From an uncultured Verrucomicrobiota bacterium (GTDB lineage Bacteria; Verrucomicrobiota; Verrucomicrobiia; Limisphaerales; UBA9464): DNA of 6,547 bases. The notes under the pieces are model-generated. The model saw only the letters and a list, made by a program, of their open reading frames with translations, made no database searches and had not been told where the DNA came from. The stretch's first letter is position 1, and every line of letters starts with the position of its first letter. The stretch spans positions 1 to 6,547 of the forward strand of contig CAIYFP010000450.1 in assembly GCA_903925515.1 (NCBI GenBank), written 5' to 3'. This document shows positions 1-5,328 of this stretch, one piece after another. A program made the position numbers and the translations under genes.

Positions 1-351
1 ATCGTACTGAACACTGTCGTAGATGGAGTGCTCGATATGGATGGGGATGACGTGGAGACCCTCCTCGCGATGACGCCGGAGGATGACGGGCATCTCCTTC
101 GCGGTGATGTATTCGCTGTCGAGGAAATGGGGGGAGACGACGAGGACGACGACGCGGGCGGCGTTGAGCTTGCCTTGGATGGTCTGGTGCCACTGTTCGC
201 CGCGCTGGACCTCGTTGTCATAAAACACGCCGAACTTGTGGCTGCGAGCCATGGGCTGGAGGTGGACCATGAGACGGTCCACCCAACGATCCCGTCTGGG
301 GGCGTCCTCGGGGTTGTCCTTGCGTGCGTAACAGATGAAGACCTCGGCCAT
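1..351 (-). CDS. TIR-domain protein, N-terminal 117 residues (3' end beyond left edge)
   Basis: Reading the minus strand from the ATG at 351 gives an open frame of 117 codons to the window edge, with no stop. The translation starts MAEVFICYARKD, the first beta strand and loop of a bacterial TIR domain. A BB-loop-like segment follows (Y44-D45 through G51-x-x-W54), then a hydrophobic strand ending in S73-P74-x-F76-L77-x-S79 (about 67-79), then Y81-I82-x-x-x-E86, then a further strand HVIPIHIE (100-107). This is the order and spacing of the TIR_2-type fold. E86 sits where the catalytic glutamate of NAD-cleaving TIR domains lies. TIR domains act as NADases or as signalling modules, often in anti-phage defence, usually fused to a sensor or effector domain; any such domain here is outside the window. 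The start lies 62 bases after the gnd stop, same strand, with no clear Shine-Dalgarno. TIR identity is strong; NADase activity and a defence role are inferred. Confidence 0.88.
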   Translation of the reverse strand, partial: MAEVFICYARKDNPEDAPRRDRWVDRLMVHLQPMARSHKFGVFYDNEVQRGEQWHQTIQGKLNAARVVVLVVSPHFLDSEYITAKEMPVILRRHREEGLHVIPIHIEHSIYDSVQYD

Positions 352-413
352 GGGGGAAGACACCGGGCTTGGGATGAGCGAGGCGGGGCGGGGAAGTGGG
401 TGGGCCTTGGCGG

Positions 414-1871
414 CTAGGCGTTGTAGGTGCTGGAGCTGACGCGGCCGCCGGTGCCGGTCCAGTTGGTGTGGAAGAACTGGCCGCGGGGGCGGTCCACGCG
501 CTCGTAGGTGTGGGCTCCGAAGTAGTCGCGCTGGGCCTGGAGGAGGTTGGCGGGGAGCCGTGCGCAGCGGTAGGAGTCGTAGAAGGAGAGGGCGGTGGCG
601 AAGGCGGGGACAGGCAGGCCGTGCAGGGCGGCGTGGGCCACGACGCGGCGCCAGCCTTCCTGGCATTGGGCGAGCTCGGCGCGGAAGTAGCCGTCGAGCA
701 TGAGGTTCACGAGGCCGGGATCGGCGTCGAAGGCGTCCTTGATCTTGCCGAGGAAGCGGCTGCGGATGATGCAGCCGCCGCGCCACATGAGGGCGATGGC
801 GCCGTAGTTGAGGTTCCATCCGTTCTCCTGGGAGGCGGCGCGCATGAGCATGTAGCCCTGCGCGTAGCTGACGATCTTGGAGGCGTACAACGCGCGGCGG
901 ATGTCCTCGACCATGGTGGCGCGGTCGGCATCGATGCGGGGCGCGGGCCCGGCGAGCAGGGGCGCGGCGGCGACGCGCTCGGCCTTCATGGCGCTGACGC
1001 AGCGTGCGAAGACGGCCTCGGCGATGAGGGTGACGGGCTGGGCGAGGTTGGCGGAGTCGATGACGGTCCACTTGCCGGTGCCCTTCTGGCCGGCGGCGTC
1101 GAGGATCTTGTCCACGAGGGGTTGGCCGTCGTCGTCGGCCTTGCCGAGGATGTTGCCGGTGATTTCGACGAGGAAGCTGTCGAGGTCGCCGGCGTTCCAC
1201 TGGCGGAAGACATGGGCGATTTCGGGGGCGGCCATGCCGAGGCCGTCGCGCATGAGCTGGTAGGCCTCGCAGATGAGCTGCATGTCGCCGTACTCGATGC
1301 CGTTGTGGACCATCTTGACGTAGTGGCCGGAGCCGCCGCCGCCGACCCAGTCGCAGCAGGCGGCGCCGCCCTCGACCTTGGCGGCGATGGCCTGGAAGAT
1401 GGGCCTCACGTGGGGCCATGCGGCGCAGGAACCGCCCGGCATGATGCTGGGGCCGAACCGTGCGCCCTCCTCGCCGCCGGAGACGCCGGTGCCGACGTAG
1501 AGGAGGCCGCGGGCCTCCAATTCGCGCACGCGGCGGCCGGTGTCGTTGAAGAGGGAGTTGCCGCCGTCAATGACGATGTCGCCGGGCGCGAGGTGGGGTA
1601 GGAGCTGGGCGATGAACTCGTCCACGGCGGCGCCGGCCTTGACCATGAGCATGACGCGCCGGGGACGCTTGAGAGAGGCGACCATCTCGGCGATGGAGCG
1701 GGCGCCGACGATGCGCGTGCCCTTCGCCTCGTTTGAAAGGAACTCGTCCACCTTGGACGTCGTCCGGTTGAACGCCACGACGGTGAAGCCGTGGTCGTTC
1801 ATGTTGAGGATGAGGTTCTGGCCCATCACGGCGAGGCCAATGACTGCGATGTCACCCGGGGGATTGCTCAT
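414..1871 (-). CDS. gnd: 6-phosphogluconate dehydrogenase, decarboxylating
   Basis: This cytosolic enzyme oxidises and decarboxylates 6-phosphogluconate to ribulose 5-phosphate with NADP+ in the oxidative pentose phosphate pathway. The 485-residue product has the family's normal length and is intact. An N-terminal Rossmann domain carries the dinucleotide loop G12-L-A-V-M-G17 and N35-R36-T37, the usual NADP 2'-phosphate contact. The substrate motif V130-S-G-G133 is followed by K186-M-V-H-N190-G-I-E193, which contains the expected catalytic lysine and glutamate. The all-alpha domain shows the signature ILDAAGQKGTGKWT (256-269) and ALMWRGGCIIRSRFLGKI (360-377). The C-terminal tail RDYFGAHTYER (448-458) supplies the arginine and histidine that reach the partner subunit in the dimer. 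The ATG at 1871 is chosen because the dinucleotide-binding strand begins right after it. The frame stays open to an ATG at 2018, but that extra 49 residues has no family counterpart. Upstream is a 379-base noncoding region, so the gene probably has its own promoter. Confidence 0.97.
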   Translation of the reverse strand: MSNPPGDIAVIGLAVMGQNLILNMNDHGFTVVAFNRTTSKVDEFLSNEAKGTRIVGARSIAEMVASLKRPRRVMLMVKAGAAVDEFIAQLLPHLAPGDIVIDGGNSLFNDTGRRVRELEARGLLYVGTGVSGGEEGARFGPSIMPGGSCAAWPHVRPIFQAIAAKVEGGAACCDWVGGGGSGHYVKMVHNGIEYGDMQLICEAYQLMRDGLGMAAPEIAHVFRQWNAGDLDSFLVEITGNILGKADDDGQPLVDKILDAAGQKGTGKWTVIDSANLAQPVTLIAEAVFARCVSAMKAERVAAAPLLAGPAPRIDADRATMVEDIRRALYASKIVSYAQGYMLMRAASQENGWNLNYGAIALMWRGGCIIRSRFLGKIKDAFDADPGLVNLMLDGYFRAELAQCQEGWRRVVAHAALHGLPVPAFATALSFYDSYRCARLPANLLQAQRDYFGAHTYERVDRPRGQFFHTNWTGTGGRVSSSTYNA

Positions 1872-2028
1872 GGTGTCGATTGCGCTCCGTTCGCGCGGGA
1901 CGCTACCGGACGGGAAACGGGAGGCGAGCGGGAAGTCGGCGCCGGGAGTGGGATTGCGGTGCTGGGCGACTGCGTGGGGTTGACGTGGGTCGCAATCGAA
2001 CATTCCGCCGGGTCCCATGGCTGGGTGG

Positions 2029-2056
2029 CCGAACCGGGACGATTCGGTTGGTTCGG
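2029..2056. repeat. Inverted repeat, 7-base arms
   Basis: Arms ccgaacc (2029-2035) and ggttcgg (2050-2056) are perfect reverse complements separated by 14 bases. The site lies about 160 bases before the gnd start, in the would-be leader. It could be a stem-loop in RNA or a two-fold protein-binding site; a chance occurrence is also possible at this length. Confidence 0.4.
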
Positions 2057-2061
2057 TCGTG

Positions 2062-2084
2062 CTTGCGGGAACTTCTCTCGCAAG
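2062..2084. repeat. Inverted repeat / short hairpin, 9-base arms with one mismatch
   Basis: Arms cttgcggga (2062-2070) and tctcgcaag (2076-2084) pair at eight of nine positions around a five-base loop. In a plus-strand RNA the odd pair is a G-U wobble. In a minus-strand RNA, the direction of gnd transcription, it is an A-C mismatch. This is the tightest hairpin in the region. No T-run follows on either side, so it is not a standard intrinsic terminator. Confidence 0.45.
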
Positions 2085-2105
2085 AGCCTCGTCCTGGGCT
2101 TGCTA

Positions 2106-2124
2106 CGGGCCGAGTACTGGCCCG
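2106..2124. repeat. Inverted repeat / short hairpin, perfect 6-base GC arms
   Basis: Arms cgggcc (2106-2111) and ggcccg (2119-2124) flank the seven-base loop gagtact. The stem is all G and C and would be stable in RNA from either strand. It has no adjoining T-run. Confidence 0.4.
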
Positions 2125-2147
2125 CGCCTCGCTCGGTCCTCGTCTTG

Positions 2148-2181
2148 CGGGAGAATCTGCGGCGCGATCAGTTCTCTCCCG
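2148..2181. repeat. Inverted repeat, 7-base arms
   Basis: Arms cgggaga (2148-2154) and tctcccg (2175-2181) are perfect reverse complements with 20 bases between them. The left arm overlaps the second copy of the 9-mer cttgcggga (2144-2152), whose first copy forms one arm of the hairpin at 2062-2084. Alternative pairings between these elements are therefore possible. Confidence 0.35.
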
Positions 2182-2212
2182 ACTGCATCGTTCCGGCGGA
2201 GACCTTGAGCCT

Positions 2213-2238
2213 GGGACGGGTCGTTGGCCCCGTCTCCC
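2213..2238 (-). terminator. Candidate terminator hairpin after the serine hydrolase gene
   Basis: The segment can form an eight-pair stem with a single-base bulge: positions 2215-2220 (gacggg) pair with 2229-2234 (cccgtc), and 2213-2214 pair with 2236-2237 beyond the bulged base 2235. The loop is 2221-2228. It begins 12 bases past the TAG of the serine hydrolase (2251-2253) in the transcription direction, where a terminator would be expected. There is no T-run on the minus strand after the stem, so it may be a weak or factor-assisted terminator, or a 3'-end stabilising structure. Confidence 0.35.
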
Positions 2239-2250
2239 TGCGGCCTCGGA

Positions 2251-3567
2251 CTATCTGAACAGGTCGAACGAGGGGAGGGTTTTGAGGGCGGCGCGGACCT
2301 CCCACATGAGCTGGTCGAGGTCGGGGCCGATGCCGGGGTCGCGGGTGTTGGTGAGTGCGGCCCAGGAGTAGCCGTCGTGGGTTTGGACGGCGATGGACTG
2401 GGAGCCTGGAAGGGAGCCGTTGTGCCAGCGGTTGGGGGCGTCGTTGACCGCCCAGCCCATGGCGTAGCGACTGGAAGGAGCGCTGGGCTTGAACATGCGG
2501 GACAAGGATTCGGGGCGGAGGATGTCGGGCGGGGCGGGGCGTTGATCGACATGGACGAGGAAGCGCACGACGTCCACGGCGCTGGCGATCCAGCCGCCGT
2601 GGGCGTCCATGCGCGCGAGCTTCATGGCGTAGGGATCCTCGCCGCCCTGGCCATGGTACCAGACCTCGTCGGGCTTGCGGTCGGCCTCGGTGTCGCCGCC
2701 GATGTCCATGGCGTGGATGCCGCAGGGGGCGAGGACCTCGGCCTTGATGAAGCGCTCGTACGGGCGGCCCGAGGCGGACTCGATGGCGCGGCCAAGAAGG
2801 CAATAGCCGAAGTTGGAATAGTGATGCTCGAAGCCGGGCTCGCGCTGGAGGGGATGCTCGCGGAGGACGCGGGCGATGAGGGCGGCATGGTCGAGCCCGG
2901 GGTGATGGAACATGGGGTCGAAGCCGAGGTCGTGCGCCCATCCGCCGGCCGCGTGGGTGAGCAGGTGCTCGAAGGTGACACCGGTTACGGAGGGTCCGCC
3001 CGGGTAAAGTTCCTTGGGCATGCCGAGCAAGGCCTCCTTGCCGAAGGCCTTGTCTGAAAGCCGAAGGTCGTTGCGTTCGCGCAGGAGGAGGATGCCGGTG
3101 GCGGTGATGGGCTTGGAGATGCTGGCGATGCGGAAGCGATGGCGCGGGGCGAGGGGTTCCCTGCGGGCCTTGTCGGCATGGCCATAGGCGCGGGCAAGGA
3201 CGAGTCGGCCGTCCTTGGCCAACGCGAGGGACAGGGCGGTTGCCTGGTGCCGTTCCATGAAGCGGGCAACGGCGGCGTCGGCGGTGGCCAGCTCGGATGG
3301 GACGAGGGTCTCGCGGGCCTCCCATGAGGCGGAGATGGAATCGCGGCCATCGACGGCGCCCATGATGACCCTTGCGAGGCGATAGCCTTGGTAATGCCAG
3401 CGGTCGGACTCGTCATGGAACTGGGCTGGGGTGAGCCCGGAACGCTCGACCCGTGCGACCGCGGGCGGGTGGTGGGAGTCGGCCGCCGAGGGGAGGGGCG
3501 CGAGGAGGACGGAGGCGATGGCAACGAGGCGTCGCAGGGCGGCGTGGAGCTCGGCGCATGAGGGCAT
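2251..3567 (-). CDS. Exported serine hydrolase, beta-lactamase class C fold, with N-terminal BTRD1-like segment
   Basis: The 438-residue product has all three motifs of the class C beta-lactamase/esterase (Pfam Beta-lactamase) fold: S149-I-S-K152 with the nucleophile and general-base lysine, Y250-S-N252, and H382-N-G384 in the KTG position. A signal peptide is clear: LRR near the N-terminus, a hydrophobic stretch (about 14-25) and a likely cut after S27-A-A29, so it works outside the cytoplasm. Residues about 44-86 (GLTPAQFHDESDRWHYQGYR onward, to WEARE) resemble the BTRD1 repeat found before such hydrolases; only one copy is visible. The family covers D-aminopeptidases, DD-peptidases, esterases and penicillin-binding-like proteins, so the substrate cannot be named; the neighbouring carboxypeptidase favours peptidoglycan. 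ATG 3567 is preferred over ATG 3597 because GGAGG lies four bases before it and it gives a compact signal peptide. The gap to the carboxypeptidase stop is 56 bases. Confidence 0.9.
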   Translation of the reverse strand: MPSCAELHAALRRLVAIASVLLAPLPSAADSHHPPAVARVERSGLTPAQFHDESDRWHYQGYRLARVIMGAVDGRDSISASWEARETLVPSELATADAAVARFMERHQATALSLALAKDGRLVLARAYGHADKARREPLAPRHRFRIASISKPITATGILLLRERNDLRLSDKAFGKEALLGMPKELYPGGPSVTGVTFEHLLTHAAGGWAHDLGFDPMFHHPGLDHAALIARVLREHPLQREPGFEHHYSNFGYCLLGRAIESASGRPYERFIKAEVLAPCGIHAMDIGGDTEADRKPDEVWYHGQGGEDPYAMKLARMDAHGGWIASAVDVVRFLVHVDQRPAPPDILRPESLSRMFKPSAPSSRYAMGWAVNDAPNRWHNGSLPGSQSIAVQTHDGYSWAALTNTRDPGIGPDLDQLMWEVRAALKTLPSFDLFR

Positions 3568-3571
3568 GCGG

Positions 3572-3576
3572 CCTCC
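3572..3576 (-). promoter_or_regulatory. Ribosome binding site GGAGG of the serine hydrolase gene
   Basis: The minus strand reads GGAGG, then CCGC, then the ATG at 3567. The four-base spacing is short but the match is full. No comparable sequence precedes the alternative ATG at 3597, so this site decides the start. The gnd, carboxypeptidase and TIR starts lack such a site. Confidence 0.6.
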
Positions 3577-3623
3577 AGTTGCAGGGTTCAAGGCCATCGC
3601 GTGTGGTCGCGGGTCCGCGGCGG

Positions 3624-5246
3624 CTACTCGGGGCCGCGCCCGGCGAATGCGGCGAGGCGCGAGATGAACTGGTCTATCTCGGCGGTGGCACGGCCCGTCG
3701 CGTTGGGTGCGGCATGGCCGTTGACGAAGAGCGCGAAGACGAGCCTTTGGCCGGAGGCGGTGGTGACATGCCCCGCGAGGGAGTGCACGTGGCGAAGGGT
3801 GCCGGTCTTGGCGAGGACGCGTCCCTTGGCCCCTGGCCCGGTGAAGCGCGAGCGAAGGGTGCCGTCGATGCCACCCACGGGCAGGGCCGAGAGCCATGCG
3901 GACGAGGCCGGGTTGGAGTCCATGTGGCGCAGCAGCTGGATGGTGGCACGGGGCGTGACCAGGTTCTTGCGGGACAAGCCGGAGCCTTCCTCGAGGACGA
4001 CGTCGCCCCGGGGGACGCCGACCTGGCCCATGAAGGCATCCATGGCGCGGGCGGCGCGGTCGTTGTCGTCCTCGGTTGTTCCGGGCGCCGGCATGGGGTC
4101 AGAGGGGCGCGGGTTGCGGCGGAGGTCGGCGCCGACGTGGAGCCAGAGGGCATGGGCGATGCGGTTGTTGGAGGGCTTGAGGCACAGGGCGGCGATCTCG
4201 GCCATGGGCGGTGAAGGCACGCGGGCGCGAGGGGGAATGGATTTGGGCAGGGCGGAAGGTCCGCTTGCTCGCACGATGCCGGCATGTTCGACGCCCCGTT
4301 GCCGGAGCAGGTCCGAAAGGCCGCGCGCAAGCCACTCGCCGGCGTCCGGGACGGCCATGCGTTCCATGTGCGGCTTCCCGGCCTGCACCGTGCCGGACAC
4401 GGCGAAGCGGAAGCTGCTGGGGTCGGGGGACCGCCGGATGGTCAGGTTGGCGGGGGCATCCTTTTGGACGGTGCGGACGCTGGACTCGATGTCGAAGGCC
4501 TCGGGAATGGGAAAGGTTCGGACGGTCGCGTGGTCCCCTGCCATGTTGCCGGGCTCGACGACCAGCGTGACGGCGTTGTCGGCCCATTGGAATCCCGCGA
4601 CGGGCGCACCGTAGGCCTCGGGGATGTCATCCCAGTTCCAGCCAAGACCGAAGGGCGGGGCGTCGAAGAATGCGTCAACGAGAAGGATGCGCCCGCGAAT
4701 TCGGCGAACCCCTCCGTGGGCGAGGGCATCGGCGAGGGACGCGAGCGCGGCAACCGTCGAGGCGCCTCCACCGGGCGCGGGGTCGCCGCCGGCGACGAGC
4801 CATGCGTTGCCGTCGAGCGTGCCTGAGGCATCGGGGGTGCCAGGCCAACGCCATTCGGTGGCGAACGTGCCGTTGGTGCCGAAGCGGTCGAGGGCCATGG
4901 CGACCGTGAAGAGCTTGGTGTTGGAGGCTGGGACCATGAGCCGGGCGGGGTCGCGCTCGAACCACACGGCGCCGGTGGATGCCGAGGCGACCATGGCGGC
5001 CCACGTGGCGCCGGGGGCGTTGCTGGGGGACAGGAAGGCGCCGAGGTCGGACTGGAGCGCGGAGAAGGCGTCGGCAGGAGACTGGGCGCGGGCGACGCCG
5101 AGGGCGAGGACGGCGGCGAGGATGAGGAACCAAGGGAATGGGCTAGGCAAGGGGGATGCGCCCGGGGACGGGCGCGGTCCGATGGCATGGGCTTGGTCCA
5201 AGGAGGAGCGTGGGGCCCGACGCCATGCGTTGCGGAGCGAGGACAT
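3624..5246 (-). CDS. dacB: D-alanyl-D-alanine carboxypeptidase/endopeptidase, PBP4 (peptidase S13) family
   Basis: The 540-residue protein carries the three peptidase S13 motifs in order: S108-N-T-K111 (acylated serine), S359-N-N361, and K480-T-G482. The roughly 250-residue spacing between the first two is the large inserted region typical of PBP4. Family-typical segments GSGLSRKNL (421-429), LPVGGIDGTL (455-464) and VTTASGQRLVFALFVNG (494-510) are present. It should trim the terminal D-Ala of peptidoglycan stem peptides or cut cross-links in the periplasm. The signal peptide has an unusually long, proline-rich lead before the hydrophobic core FLILAAVLALGV (40-51), with a likely cut after A52-R-A54. 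ATG 5246 is used because the frame continues upstream to 5390 only by overlapping the end of the LOG gene. No Shine-Dalgarno is seen, and an in-frame TTG at 5201 would give a shorter lead. The usual aspartate of DGSGLSR is E420 here. The preceding gene ends 82 bases away. Confidence 0.95.
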   Translation of the reverse strand: MSSLRNAWRRAPRSSLDQAHAIGPRPSPGASPLPSPFPWFLILAAVLALGVARAQSPADAFSALQSDLGAFLSPSNAPGATWAAMVASASTGAVWFERDPARLMVPASNTKLFTVAMALDRFGTNGTFATEWRWPGTPDASGTLDGNAWLVAGGDPAPGGGASTVAALASLADALAHGGVRRIRGRILLVDAFFDAPPFGLGWNWDDIPEAYGAPVAGFQWADNAVTLVVEPGNMAGDHATVRTFPIPEAFDIESSVRTVQKDAPANLTIRRSPDPSSFRFAVSGTVQAGKPHMERMAVPDAGEWLARGLSDLLRQRGVEHAGIVRASGPSALPKSIPPRARVPSPPMAEIAALCLKPSNNRIAHALWLHVGADLRRNPRPSDPMPAPGTTEDDNDRAARAMDAFMGQVGVPRGDVVLEEGSGLSRKNLVTPRATIQLLRHMDSNPASSAWLSALPVGGIDGTLRSRFTGPGAKGRVLAKTGTLRHVHSLAGHVTTASGQRLVFALFVNGHAAPNATGRATAEIDQFISRLAAFAGRGPE

Positions 5247-5328
5247 GGTCAAGGCAAATACTGGAGGGGGGCGGGGAAGACAACGATGGGATTCGGCCAG
5301 CGCTCGGTCGCCGGGGGGCTGCGGCCGG

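Larger units (their letters stand above)
1872..2250. other. Intergenic region before gnd, rich in inverted repeats
   Basis: This is the only long stretch without a convincing gene. Several frames are open on both strands, but none gives a recognisable protein, and in such GC-rich DNA open frames of this size are expected by chance. It contains a hairpin just past the serine hydrolase stop and at least four short inverted repeats between 2029 and 2181, listed separately. The 9-mer cttgcggga occurs twice (2062-2070 and 2144-2152). It should hold the gnd promoter and leader, but I find no good -35/-10 pair on the minus strand. I see no tRNA and no riboswitch class that I recognise. Confidence 0.6.

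Noticed and set aside
396..1601. 401-codon open frame on the plus strand, antisense to gnd
   Set aside because: Its translation is low-complexity Ala/Gly/Val/Glu-rich, has no family resemblance, and lies wholly opposite a textbook gnd. It is a by-product of high GC at codon third positions.
1877..1998. Perfect 8-base inverted repeat cgattgcg (1877-1884) / cgcaatcg (1991-1998), with attgcg also at 1953-1958, before gnd
   Set aside because: An operator-like arrangement is conceivable, but a match of this size within about 120 bases has an appreciable chance probability and there is no regulator gene nearby.
1880..2371. 163-codon plus-strand frame across the intergenic region
   Set aside because: It is Arg-rich shadow-like composition, runs into the antisense of the serine hydrolase end, and shows no domain.
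2224..3057. 277-codon plus-strand frame antisense to the serine hydrolase
   Set aside because: It has the same Gly/Ala/Val/Glu composition bias and no recognisable motif; the opposite strand carries all three serine hydrolase motifs.
3597..3897. N-terminal extension of the serine hydrolase frame upstream of the chosen start
   Set aside because: It overlaps the carboxypeptidase gene for most of its length, is Arg/Pro/His-rich, and precedes a clear signal peptide and ribosome binding site.
5247..5328. Possible promoter or terminator in the 82-base gap before dacB
   Set aside because: TTGACC directly abuts the ATG, so it cannot be a -35 element for dacB, and the only stem (5294-5298 with 5323-5327) is short and bulged without a T-run.
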